Source of the DNA: Limnomonas spitsbergensis | Taxonomy: Eukaryota; Chlorophyta; Chlorophyceae; Chlamydomonadales | Assembly (NCBI GenBank): GCA_037349105.1 | Contig: JAYJMM010000063.1 | Span: 620,001 to 684,000, forward strand | DNA length: 64,000 bases | Direction of reading: 5' to 3' | Shown here: positions 1 to 13,100 of the stretch, piece by piece | Numbering within the stretch: the stretch's first letter is position 1 | Layout of the letters: each line of letters opens with the position of its first letter | Program-made: the position numbers and the translations under genes | Notes under the pieces: generated by a model | The model's database searches: none | Told to the model about the DNA's origin: nothing | What the model saw: the letters and a program-made list of their open reading frames with translations, nothing else

Positions 1-540
1 ATGTGGGTGCGTGCGGGGGGGGGGGTCTAATGGGAGGAAAGGTGCCCACACCCACCTTTGGAAAGCATGTGGGTGCGTACGGGGGGGGGGGGTCTAATGG
101 GAGGAAAGGTGCCCACACCCACCTTTGGAAAGCATGTGGGTGCGTGCGGGGGGGGGGGGTCTAATGGGAGGAAAGGTGCCCACACCCACCTTTGGAAAGC
201 ATGTGGGTGCGTGCGGGGGGGGGGGGTCTAATGGGAGGAAAGGTGCCCACACCCACCTTTGGAAAGCATGTGGGTGCGTGCGGGGGGGGGGGGGTCTAAT
301 GGGAGGAAAGGTGCCCACACCCACCTTTGGAAAGCATGTGAGTGCGTGCGGGGGGGGGGGGGTCTAATGGGAGGAAAGGTGCCCACACCCACCTTTGGAA
401 AGCATGTGGGTGCGTGCGGGGGGGGGGGGTCTAATGGGAGGAAAGGTGCCCACACCCACCTTTGGAAAGCATGTGAGTGCGTGCGGGGGGGGGGGGGGGT
501 CTAATGGGAGGAAAGGTGCCCACACCCACCTTTGGAAAGC
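1..540. repeat. 67-bp tandem array with long G runs, 8 copies
   Basis: Eight near-identical 67-bp units, spaced by the recurring TCTAATGGGAGG motif. Each has a run of about 10-18 consecutive G that varies in length between copies. The array reaches the left window edge, so its full size is unknown. It probably lies in an MRE11 intron, because the first recognised MRE11 exon starts at 1133 in mid-protein. Open frames in it on both strands come from the repeat and are not genes. The G runs could form quadruplexes and are a likely source of sequencing length error. Confidence 0.95.
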
Positions 541-1132
541 ATCGATGGGGAGCTTTACTAACGGGCCGCAATGGGCCGCTTTCGAAGCACCAGGGCCCAG
601 TGCTTTCCCCTTTGGGAGAACGAGAGGTCCAGCGCTGGCGTGCCGTGTCTGGTCTGAGAGCTTTGTGACATATCATGCGTGATTCCCCTTGTATTAGGAA
701 CGGGAGCTGTGGGATAGGTTTTCCCCTAGCTGTCAGTGACTCAACCTTTCCGTGGGGGGTTGAGGGCTCACCAGCTGTGTGTGTGTGTGTTTGTGTGTTT
801 GTAATAGCAATATGACATGCTTTGCCTATCTCAGCCCTCGCCTGCATTATGTCCGTGTTCTGATTTTATGATCTGTTACGCCCCTCTTGGCTCCCGGCTG
901 CACGTCATATATATCTGTCATGATTCTTTGAACTTGTGCAGGACAGTTAGTGTTCATTTATATCATTGTATTCGAATAGGTAAGAACGTTCATAGTGTGA
1001 ACTTGTCTCCGCCTCCGCCTCACCCACACCCACACCACACCCACACCCACACCCACACCCACATCCACACCCACACTTACATCCACACCCACATCCCCTG
1101 GCCCTCACCCCCTCACTCCCAGCTCCTAGCAG
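541..1132. other. MRE11 intron sequence, no exon recognised; CACCCA microsatellite
   Basis: No segment here matches MRE11 upstream of the ITLYPILMKKG-like region, although several short frames are open. A CACCCA/CACACC microsatellite occupies about 1015-1100, just before the acceptor at 1131-1132. A GT repeat lies near 776-800. The missing N-terminal phosphoesterase exons are presumably left of the window. Confidence 0.6.
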
Positions 1133-4100
1133 GTTCGTCAATCGGCGCCGTCACCATCTCACCCATCTTGATGCAAAAGGCAAGTTCTAATAACGGCACG
1201 TCTTTTGAGGGGCATGCCTTGGGGGCGGCACACTGGCATGCCCATCAGGTATTTAGGGGGGGCATGTCTTGGGGGCGGCATGCTGGCATGCCCATCGGGT
1301 TCACCATGCCTCATGACCTGCAAATATTATATTTTACTGCTCCTTAAGTTGCCTCTGCAGTCTTGTCGGTGCATCACTCCCTCTTGTGCCCCTCACCCCC
1401 TCATGCCCTTTCCCACTGCTCCTTAATTTGCCTCTCCAGACATGCGTGTGCCCCTCCCCGTCTCTCCCTCTCGTGCCCTTCTCCCTCCTATACCCCCCCG
1501 CCTCTCAAACCCTTTCCTCTTTCTTACCACCCTTAATCTAATACCCCTCCCCTTTGCCCCTTGACTTGATCCAGGGCGATACCCGTATGGCCCTGTACGG
1601 CCTGGGTAGTATCCGAGATGAGCGGCTGGGTCGCTTGTTCGCCCAGCCAGGCATGGTGTCTTGGTGAGGGTGAACTGGGCACGTGGGGTCAGGGAGGCTG
1701 TAGCGTCCTTGGATGCTACTGAGTCTAAGGCTATACAGATGTACATGCTGTACACCTATTTATTGGACAGTGTATCGTATCTTGAGGTTATGTTGAGGAG
1801 ACACCGACAGAACTGAGCGAGGCGGGGCTCTCTACGCTACGACACTCTAATCCATATACAACGTTAAAGCAGAGCGCTGCAGAGGCGACATTAGATTCTG
1901 CAGGGGGTTTTATGGGCACAAGCCCATCAGCTTAATTACAATCTGGCATAGGCAGTAGCTTTTGCTCCTGTTGTTGCTGTTTTCGTCGTTTAGGGTTCAG
2001 GGTTAAGAGTCTAAGTTTCGTTGCTGCTCCTATAGCTGTTGCCCCTCCCCAGTCCACACTGCCTCCTGTATTGACCCTCCCCAGTCCACACTGCCTCCTG
2101 TATTGCCCCTCCCCAGTCCACACTGCCTCCTGTATTGACCCTCCCCAGTCCACACTGCCTCCTGTATTGCCCCTCCCCAGTCCACACTGCCTCCTGTATT
2201 GACCCTCCCCAGTCCACACTGCCTCCTGTATTGCCCATCCCCAGTCCTCACTGCCTCCTGTATTGACCCTCCCCAGTCCTCACTGCCTCCTGTATTGTCC
2301 CTCCCCAGTCCACACTGCCTCCTGTATTGCCCCTCCCCAGTCCACACTGCCTCCTGTATTGCCCCTCCCCAGTCCACACTGCCTCCTGTATTGCCCCTCC
2401 CCAGTCCACACTGCCTCCTGTATTGACCCTCCCCAGTCCACACTGCCTCCTGTATTGCCCCTCCCCAGTCCACACTGCCTCCTGTATTGACCCTCCCCAG
2501 TCCACACTGCCTCCTGTATTGCCCATCCCCAGTCCTCACTGCCTCCTGTATTGACCCTCCCCAGTCCTCACTGCCTCCTGTATTGTCCCTCCCCAGTCCA
2601 CACTGCCTCCTGTATTGCCCCTCCCCAGTCCACACTGCCTCCTGTATTGACCCTCCCCAGTCCACACTGCCTCCTGTATTGCCCCTCCCCAGTCCACACT
2701 GCCTCCTGTATTGACCCTCCCCAGTCCACACTGCCTCCTGTATTGTCCCTCCCCAGTCCACACTGCCTCCTGTATTGCCCCTCCCCAGTCCACACTGCCT
2801 CCTGTATTGCCCCTCCCCAGTCCTCACTGCCTCCTGTATTGTCCCTCCCCAGTCCACACTGCCTCCTGTATTGCCCCTCCCCAGTCCACACTGCCTCCTG
2901 TATTGCCCCTCCCCAGTCCACACTGCCTCCTGTATTGCCCCTCCCCAGTCCACACTGCCTCCTGTATTGCCCCTCCCCAGTCCTCACTGCCTCCTGTATT
3001 GCCCCTCCCCAGTCCACACTGCCTCCTGTATTGTCCCTCCCCAGTCCACACTGCCTCCTGTATTGCCCCTCCCCAGTCCACACTGCCTCCTGTATTGCCC
3101 CTCCCCAGTCCACACTGCCTCCTGTATTGCCCCTCCCCAGTCCTCACTGCCTCCTGTATTGCCCCTCCCCAGTCCACACTGCCTCCTGTATTGCCCCTCC
3201 CCAGTCCACACTGCCTCCTGTATTGCCCCTCCCCAGTCCACACTGCCTCCTGTATTGCCCCTCCCCAGTCCACACTGCCTCCTGTATTGACCCTCCCCAG
3301 TCCACACTGCCTCCTGTATTGCCCCTCCCCAGTCCACACTGCCTCCTGTATTGCCCCTCCCCAGTCCACACTGCCTCCTGTATTGCCCCTCCCCAGTCCT
3401 CACTGCCTCCTGTATTGCCCCTCCCCAGTCCACACTGCCTCCTGTATTGCCCCTCCCCAGTCCACACTGCCTCCTGTATTGCCCCTCCCCAGTCCTCACT
3501 GCCTCCTGTATTGCCCCTCCCCAGTCCACACTGCCTCCTGTATTGCCCCTCCCCAGTCCACACTGCCTCCTGTATTGTCCCTCCCCAGTCCACACTGCCT
3601 CCTGTATTGCCCCTCCCCAGTCCTCACTGCCTCCTGTATTGCCCCTCCCCAGTCCACACTGCCTCCTGTATTGCCCCTCCCCAGTCCACACTGCCTCCTG
3701 TATTGCCCCTCCCCAGTCCACACTGCCTCCTGTATTGACCCTCCCCAGTCCTCACTGCCTCCTGTATTGCCCCTCCCCAGTCCACACTGCCTCCTGTATT
3801 GCCCCTCCCCAGTCCACACTGCCTCCTGTATTGCCCCTCCCCAGGTGCCGTCCGAAGCCGTCTCCAGAGTGTGGGCTGGACGACTGGGTGAACGTCATGG
3901 TGGTGCACCAGGTGCGACTGCCCACTGCCAGGTGCCGTGCGCTCCATGGGCAGTTGAAGTGTGGAACTTGAAACAAGCCTGACCTCATGGTGCTGCACCA
4001 GGTGCGACTGCCCACTGCCCCCCATGAGGTCAGGCTCGAATCAAGTGTCACATTTCAACTGCCCATGGAGCGCACGGGACCTAACCTCGCCCCCACCCCA

Positions 4101-7100
4101 AATTAAATTATACCCCCCACACATGTACCTCAAACCACCACACATCCACCATTGTTCCACAGGTTCAGGATGGTGTGGACCATCCTAGACCTTGGCACTC
4201 CTTGATGCCAGTCTTGTGTTGATGAGGGTTGCCAGATTAACGCCTAAGTGCCATGAATAATGTGCCCCAGGGCTGAAGGGCACCTCCCGTAAGGCATGGC
4301 TAAGGCATGGCTGAAGGGCACCTCCCGTAAGGCATGGCTATGGCATGGCTGAAGGGCACCTCCCGTAAGGCATGGCTATGGCATGGCTGAAGGGCACCTC
4401 CCGTAAGGCATGGCTATGGCATGGCTGAAGGGCACCTCCCGTAAGGCATGGCTAAGGCATGGCTGAAGGGCACCTCCCGTAAGGCATGGCTAAGGCATGG
4501 CTGAAGGGCACCTCCCGTAAGGCATGGCTAAGGCATGGCTTAAGGGCACCTCCCGTAAGGCATGGCTATGGCATGGCTGAAGGGCACCTCCCGTAAGGCA
4601 TGGCTAAGGCATGGCTTAAGGGCACCTCCCGTAAGGCATGGCTATGGCATGGCTGAAGGGCACCTCCCGTAAGGCATGGCTATGGCATGGCTGAAGGGCA
4701 CCTCCCGTAAGGCATGGCTAAGGCATGGCTTAAGGGCACCTCCCGTAAGGCATGGCTAAGGCATGGCTGAAGGGCACCTCCCGTAAGGCATGGCTAAGGC
4801 ATGGCTGAAGGGCACCTCCCGTAAGGCATGGCTAAGGCATGGCTTAAGGGCACCTCCCGTAAGGCATGGCTATGGCATGGCTGAAGGGCACCTCCCGTAA
4901 GGCATGGCTAAGGCATGGCTTAAGGGCACCTCCCGTAAGGCATGGCTATGGCATGGCTGAAGGGCACCCCCCTAAGGCATGGCTAAGGCATGGCTGGAAC
5001 CTCCGTTAAGCTTCCTCAGCTTGATGGGCCATATGTCCATATCACGCGCCATGCCAGTCTTTGGCAGCCATGGCTCGGTGCTATGCCTAAGCTGACCGGC
5101 AGGCATAAATGCCTAGATATCCTCTGATCCCTCCTGCCATAGGTAACGATAAATAGTATATGGCCTTCAGAACTCTGCATTGCTACTCTGCATGCACCCA
5201 CTGCCTGCCCCCCACTGTGTGCCCCCACTGCATGCCCCCCACTGAGTGCCCCCACTGCATGCCCCCCCCCTTCTGTCTCCTTGGCTCCAGAACCGTGTGG
5301 AGCGTGGCGCTCAGGCCAAGAACTGCCTACAGGAGGCGCACCTGCCGGCCTTCCTGGACGTAGTGGTGTGGGGGCACGAGCACGAGTGCAGGCCGGACCT
5401 CGAGGTGAGAGCCAGGAGAAAGTGTGGGAGGGGTGAGAGCCAGGAGGAAGTGTGGGAGAGGGGCTGAAGTGCAGCACGGGTCACAGGGGACCAAAACGAA
5501 CTCCTGCGGAAGGCAACAACGTAGACACGAGCTACGCCCGGGACGCCCACGGGACGGCAGCTTTCCTTCTGATAGGAACTAGTGACACGTAATTTCTTTC
5601 TTAGACCTGGGTGTGAAAGGAGCAGCAGCACAGCTTGAGGGCATTGGCCTCCAGCTAGACTGCTGCTCCCTTATACCTCTTCCTCAAGAATGGGATGGGA
5701 GTATTGCATTGTATGGAGGGAAGCAGTATCTCTCCCTCCTCTCTTTCGCCAGGGCCGAGCAGGTGCGCAAGAATGTGACGGTTTGAAGGATCGTGAGGTT
5801 CAAACGACCTGGAGGTTTTGCAGCACAGAACCAGCACAGGCGTGCAGGATTGTGACTGTTTGAAGGGTCGTGGTATTTCAAGAACTTAGCTACTTCGCAT
5901 CCTGATATCAGCCTGGGAACGCAGGTCTAAGACTCTGTGGGTGAGTGGGACTTTTACTGTAGCAAGTGAAGTGCCCCCCCTGTGCTTTATCTGGTGGGAC
6001 TCCCATGCCTCCCGACCCTATGCTTGAAGGGTTTAGGATTTCAAACCCTTAACCCTAAACTTCCATGCCTCCTTATCCTATGCTTGAAGGAGGCTATCCT
6101 TTCCGCCTTGATGGCGTGTCTCCACACTGCGTGCCCGAACCCTAAACCCTTTACCATTTACCCGCAAGCCTAACCCTTAACTCTGAACCCTAAACTCTTA
6201 ACTCTTAACCTTAAACCCTTATCTCTGAACCACACACCCTAAACTCTTAATTCTTAACCCTAAACCCTAAACCCTAAACCTTAACTCTGACCCCTATACT
6301 CTTAACCCTCAACTATTAATCCTAAACCCTGAAGTCTGACCCCACAACTTATGACTCAAAACTCTTTGAGGTCGCATGTGCCACATGGCACCCTGACATG
6401 GGCTGTGTCCCACAACCCCGGATCTAAAACCTGGGATCTGAAACCTGGGATACGGCGGATGTGCAGGATCTGCGCAACCCGGATGTGAGCAGCAGCGGCA
6501 AGCCCTCCAAGGTCCTGCAGCCCGGCTCCTCGGTGGTCACTTCGCTCAGTGAAGGTCAGGGCAAGGAACATGAACTTAGGAGGTTAGGCAGATTGGCAGA
6601 TTGGGAGGTTAGACAAATTGGCAGATTGGGAGGTACGGCAGATTGGCAGATTGGGAGGTCAGGCAGATTGGGTGGCAAGGCAGATTGGCTTGCAGCCCGG
6701 ATCCTCAATGGTCAGTTTGCTCAGTGAAGGTCAGGGCCATGAACACGGGGTTGTGAGAATATACAGATTGGATTGTCTGTGACACTGTATGCTTGGCTGA
6801 CGGCTATAAATGGGTTAGTGTGACTATGTCTATGACCATGGGTTGGCTCACGCGTGTGACCATGATCGTGACCACGAGTGTGACCATGTGTATGGCTTTG
6901 TGTGTGTGAGAGAGGCGGTGGGCACAGGGGAGTCGAGGTTCACCCTGGTCTGGCATGTGTATGTGAGTGTGAGTGTGAGTGCATGTGGGCGCAAGAGAGT
7001 CGAGGCGGAAGCACCCTTAACGTGTCAACATGTGTGTGTGTGCTTGTGTGTGCAGGGGAGTCGAGGCGGAAGCATCTCTTCCTGCTAGAGGTCAAGGGGA

Positions 7101-10100
7101 ATGCTTACAGGGTCGTCAAGTACCCGCTGGCTACGGTGGGTCTTGGATTCAGTGTCGCGGGGGCTGATTGGGAGGGATGGGGATTGGGAAGAAGGAGTAG
7201 GGTGGAAACACTGTACCCTAAACCTAAACCCTAAATATAAATCCTAATCCTAAACCAAATTGGATGGGATGGGGATTGGGATGAAGGAGCAGGGTGGAAA
7301 GGAGAGTGATGGAGGCGTGAGCAGGAGTATATGCATTCGCCTCGGCTTCCCAGCCCCCCTGTCTCCCTTGGGGTTTAGGGCTGACGGTCTTGACACTGAA
7401 CCCTTCACCCTTAACCCGGCTGCCCAGCCCCCCTATCTCCCTTGGGGTTTAGGGCTGACGGTCTTAACTTCGAACCCTTCACCCTCAACCCGACTGCCCA
7501 GCCCCCCTATCTCCCTTGGGGTTTAGGGCTGACGGTCTTGACCATAAACCCTTCACCCTAAACCCATCTGTCCAGCCCCCCTGTCTCCCTTGGGGTTTAG
7601 GGCTGACGGTCTTGACCCTAAACCCTTCACCCTAAACCCATCTGTCTAGTCCCCCCCCTGTCTCCCATGCGCCTCCATGGTGCATGGGAGGCAGGGGGGG
7701 GGCTGGACAAATGAGCCAAAAAGACCTCTGCGTGCTTATGCTCACATGCTGTCCGTTCGAAGCATGGGCCGGCTTTGTGTCCGACATGATGCTGATTTAT
7801 CATCAGCTCCAGAGGAATCACAGTTTTTTTTGAAGTTTTGGCTCCAGCCGAATTTTTTTTCTCTTCCGGCAACCGCCGAAACAGCGAGTATTTTTCTCAC
7901 ACTCCCTTACCCTGGCTCACTCTACCTGCTTAGGTGAGCCCCCCTTTTTGTTTGAGGCGGCGTTTATTTATTTATTTTTCAGTTGCTTTCACACTTTCTA
8001 ACCCTGACCCACCCTCCCTAGGCCTAGGTGCGCCCCTCTCTCTTTGAGGCGGCGTTTATTAATTTAATTAATTATCTCCCTTTTGCTGTCACACTCCCTA
8101 ACCCTGGCCCACCCTCCCCTTGTCTTGGTGCGCCCCTTTGTGTTTGAGGCGGCGTTTATTAATTTAATTATCTATCTCTCCTTTGCTGTCACACTCCCTA
8201 ACCCTGGCCCACCCTCCCCTTGTCTGGGTGCGCCCCTTTGTGCTTGAGGCGGCGTTTATTAATTTAATTATCTATCTCTCCTTTGCTGTCACACTCCCTA
8301 ACCCTGGCCCACCCTCCCCTTGTCTGGGTGCGCCCCTTTGTGTTTGAGGCGGCGTTTATTAATTTAATTATCTATCTCTCCTTTGCTGTCACACTCCCTA
8401 ACCCTGGCCCACCCTCCCCTTGTCTGGGTGCGCCCCTTTGTGCTTGAGGCGGCGTTTATTAATTTAATTATCTATCTCTCCTTTGCTGTCACACTCCCTA
8501 ACCCTGGCCCACCCTCCCCTTGTCTTGGTGCGCCCCTTTGTGTTTGAGGCGGCGTTTATTAATTTAATTATCTATCTATCATTTGCTGTCACACCCCCTA
8601 ACCCTGGCCCACCCTCGCATTGCGTAGGTGCGCCCCTTTGTGTTCGAGACTGTGGTGCTGAAGGGCGAAGCCGGGGTGCGATCGGACGAGCCAGAGACCA
8701 TCAACGCTTTCCTGGCTGCCAAGGTGTGCCTGTGGGGAGGGAAGAGAGGCTGGAGCAAGCTTTGTTTTGTAACCTTTATTTTTGATCGGCTACTTTAAAG
8801 TGCAGAGGAAAAGGTACGGAAAAAGCTATATACACTGGCATCGAGCAAATTGTACAGTTTTTGCCGTATCATGATCATTTACGGCAAGTTCGCAGAACGT
8901 CAAAGGTCGGACGACAAAGGCACATGTCGAGTGCGGCTAGGCCAGACAGAGGATGTAAACGCCCGATCCCTCCTTAAGCGCACCAAGCGTATTTAAACCT
9001 TTATTTTTTCCTGGCTGCCAAGGTTCGCCTGTGGGTAGGGGGAGAGGCTGGAGCAAGCTTTATTTTTGAATTTTAATATTTTAACCTTTATTTTGTTCTG
9101 GCTGCCAAGGTGTGACTGTGTGGAGGTGGGGGCTCGACCAAGATTTTTCAAATTTCTTTCTTCTGTCCAGGATTCTCTTTTTATCCGCCTCCCCTGAAGG
9201 ATATGTACTAAACCCTAGACCCTAAACCCTAAAAACAAGTAAAATTATAGGAAATAAAGAGGCACATAGGACTTCAAGGTTGAGTGAACAGGGCAGCTCG
9301 GGCTGGCACAACGTCCATTGGAGGGAGAACAGGGCAGGAGCGGGAGCAGGGCGTGGAGGGATGTATGTGGCGGTACCAGCGCATGACCCATTGGAGAGAA
9401 GCCATGGATTGAGCAGGACCGGAGTGAAGTGTGACCTTGGGTTCCAATTTGTATATGTATATGTATTGTACAGTCAGTCTCATTTGTGTTTTTGCTTTTG
9501 GTGTTATTTCTAAAACGTAATTTGAGGTATTGATTGTCACGAGTTGGTTTGCCCAGGATTGTTTTTAAACTAAATTTGGTTTCTCACTGGAAACCACTTA
9601 AACATTTGGTTCTAGCTAAAAAGGGCCGGAAGGGGAGCGTAAGCGAAGACGCCGATGCTCCGTTTGTGCTTGCTAGAACTGATGGGAGGGACGGCACGCC
9701 TCTGCTCGGCGATAGTACTTATGTTGCTGGCTGCCAGATTGATCACCTCACGAGCATGCCGTGCGATTAAGTCATATAGGCTAATCAGCAGGGTCCTCAT
9801 AATGTGGCTCCCTATCCGAATCGCCGTTGAGGTCCGGATCGGCATGTGAGGCTGCGAGCGTGGCAACTGTTTCTAATCGTGCTTCTGCTGCTGCCAGTCT
9901 CTTTTCCCTTTGCGCTAGCTGATGAGCCGGTGAGCTTAGGCGAAACGCCCATTTCCACACTTTTTTGCACACATACGAATTATGCGATTGTCACGAGCTG
10001 GTTCGGCCTGTTGAACGTTTTAATACCAGCAGTGGTTTCAATTTGAGAAACCATAAGTGACACCAAATGAGACTGACAGTACAGTATACGGTATATACAT

Positions 10101-13100
10101 TTTATATGTGCATTTTATATATATATATATTTTTAGGGTGGTGGTGGGGAAGTGGTGTGCCAGAATGAGGCTGGTCGGATGTACTTGATGTACTGATCAG
10201 CGTTATGCTCTCAGCAGTACATACTGTCGCAGTACATCCCGATTCCGTTGATCTGGGCCTTCTGCGCGGAAGTACATCCAGCAGTACATCCCGATTCCGC
10301 TGATCTGAGCCTTCCCTGCAGCAGTGCATCCCACTTCTGCTGATCTGGGCCCTCACCTTGGCAGTACATCCCGCAGTTCACCCCGCTTCTGCTGATCTGA
10401 GCCCTCCCTGCAGCAGTACATCCTTTCCTGCAACTGCCTGTCCTCCTCATCTTTCAATTCAAATACCTTCCACGCGCCTAAGCTTCCCCTGCCTGCACTC
10501 AGGTGGATGCCATGATAGTGCGTGCGGCCTTGGAGTACCCCTGCCGGCCCGAGGTAGCGCCTAAGCTACCACTCGTCCGCTTGAGGGTCGACTACACTGG
10601 CTTCTCCACCATCAACGCACAGGTAGGGAGGGGCTGGGGCAGGAAGAGAGCAGGGCATGGAGGCAGGGGGGACTGGTGCAGGAAGGGAGCAGGGCAGGGT
10701 GGCAGGGGGGACTATGCGAGGGAGTTGAAAGAGCAGGACAGGTACTGGAGGATCCCAACTTAAACCTGGTTTAGGGTATTGGGTAACAATCTGTTAACCC
10801 TGTCAGTTTGTTAACCCTGACAGTTTATTAACCCTGTCTGTGTTGGGACATGCCCCCTCCCCCCCCCCCCCACACACACCTGTCTGGGTATCCTGTCTCG
10901 AAAGCGTAAGGCAGCTGAATGATTAAACAAACACATTTAGCTGCATTGGCTTTGTCAGTGAACCCCGACCCTGACCGTGCATCTAGTCTGCCTGTTAGCC
11001 CTGACCGTCTGTAAATTCCGACTGCCCTTACACCTGGCCTGTGCTTGTGTGTGTTTGTGCAGCGCTTTGGGCAGCGCTACGTCAACAAGGTCGCCAACCC
11101 TCAGGACCTCTTAATCTGGCACAAGGCAGCGGTCAGGAGGTGAGGGGACACGCTTCAACATGAACGGGGGGGGGGGAGGCGATGGGATGGAGCAAAGCAA
11201 TGCAGCTGAAGAGATGGCCCATCTGCATGGGCCCTACTGCATGGGCCGCCGGCCATGGGCTGGCCCAGGTGTGGTCCCAATCAGGCTTTTGCGGACGTGG
11301 GCGGCATGCCCCTATTTTGGCCTAGTAACCCTAAACCAATAAGCGCTGTACTGCACCCCCGAGGAAATGTACCGCTCCACCGCCCCTTGCTGACTCCTGC
11401 TTGCCCCCCCCGGACGCATCCCCTGAACCCTTAATCCCTACACCCTTAACCCTTGACCCTGACGCATCCCCTGCTGTCGCCAGGGCCAAGGCTGAGGGTG
11501 GGCGAGAGGAGGAGGCCGACGAGATGCTGCGACCTGAGGCTCTGGACCAGCAGCGGATAGAGGACCTGGTGGCGTCAAACCTGCAGGTGGGGCTTCGGGG
11601 TGAGGGTTTGGGGTGCTTAGATCCGTGTTAAGGGTTTAGGGTTTGGGGTGTTAAGATCTAGGTTAAGGGTTCAAGGGTCGGGGTTTGGCGCGGCAGATCT
11701 GGGGCGGCCATAATCCGCTTCGCTGTTTCTGCCCATGTGAGCCCGCGCCTGTTACTTTTGTTGCTCCGCCATCTCTAGCCCTCACCTGCATCCACACATT
11801 CGTGTCCACACTTGCCCTTCCAACTACACCATCAGACATCCCTGCGCGTCCTGCATGAGGATGACCTGGCAGCGGCGCTGCACAACTTCGTGGAGAGGGA
11901 CGAAAAGGTGAGCACAGTAGCACATGTACTTCCCGGGGTTGAGGGTTACGTGTTATGATATGAGGGTTTTAGGGTTTATGACTTGACGGGTTTTGAGTTT
12001 GCGATTTGCAGCTGGCACTATTCCCCTTCAACTTTCCCTTGCCCCCACTAGGTAGAGGTATACGTTTTGCAGCAGCATGATGGAGGAGGACCAACATGCG
12101 ACATACCTTTCCCGAGGCTTCCAGTGCTGCCACCCGCTGCAGCCTCCATGTTCACAAGGGGTTGCCCCTTGCCTCCTCCTTCCCCTCCTCAAGCCTTTGC
12201 CCCCTACCCCCTACGACCTTCCACTCTTGCCTCAAGCCACTTACCCCCCACCCCACCCTCGCCCCCTCCTTCTCTGCCTCAAGCCCCTTCTCCCCTCCTC
12301 GCCCTCTCCTCCCTTGCAGCAAGCGCTTCATGACCTGGTCGCGCGCAGCTTGCAGGAGATCTCTCGACCCATGCTGGCCAACCCCGAGGTACGCATCTCA
12401 CTGGATCCACAGCCCAGGGTATGCCATTTCATTTATTGATCCCCTTCCACAGCCCAGGGCATGCAATTTCATTTCTTGATCACCATCCCCAGTCCTGAAC
12501 TTGTCTTGAATAGCAGGGTCCGATCGTCCCCAGGGTATGCTTCTGACCGTCTGGGGCAGAGGGCAGATCCAAGGAGCGTTTAACTCAAGAATCCGCCTAA
12601 TCATCATCTGGATCCGCCTAAGCTTTATCCGGATTCGCCCATGCATCAACCATACATGTTTATGCATCACCCGGATCCGCCTATGCATCACCCGGACCCA
12701 GATCCGCTTATGCATCACCCGGATCCGCCTATGCATCACCCGGACCCAGATCCGCTTATGCATCACCCGGATCCGCTTATGCATTACACTGGCCCTGCTG
12801 CACCTGCCATGGCATGCATTGCTGACTGGACGTCTTTCATCCGGGTTAGTACGCGACCAGTCACACGGTTTCAACACACAGCGCTGCGTATACCTCCTCT
12901 AAACCCTTACACCTAAGCCCTAGGCCCTAAAAAATCAACCCTTGGCCCTAGGCCCTAACCCCCCGAACTTTAAGCCCTACACCCTGACCCCCCTCTGACC
13001 CTTTCCCTCCACAGAGGCTTTGTGCACTTGGTGACAACGATGTGGACCTGGAGGATGCAGTGGATACATGTGCGCAACAGAGGAGAGATGCAAAGGTGAG

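Noticed and set aside
901..990. Candidate extra MRE11 exon between GTGCAG (about 942) and GGTAAG (about 980)
   Set aside because: Splice-like signals are present, but none of the frames resembles the MRE11 segment expected before ITLYPILMKKG.
2030..4025. Long frames of PSPHCLLY / GGSVDWGGAIQEAV repeats, up to 423 codons
   Set aside because: They come from the 32-bp array in an MRE11 intron. Three units (96 bp) lack stops in several frames on both strands, and substitutions ignore codon position.
5653..5900. Short minus-strand frames in the MRE11 intron after exon 4
   Set aside because: They overlap each other, contain a duplicated CGTGGTATTTCAAG/ATCGTGAGGTTCAAA segment, and match no family.
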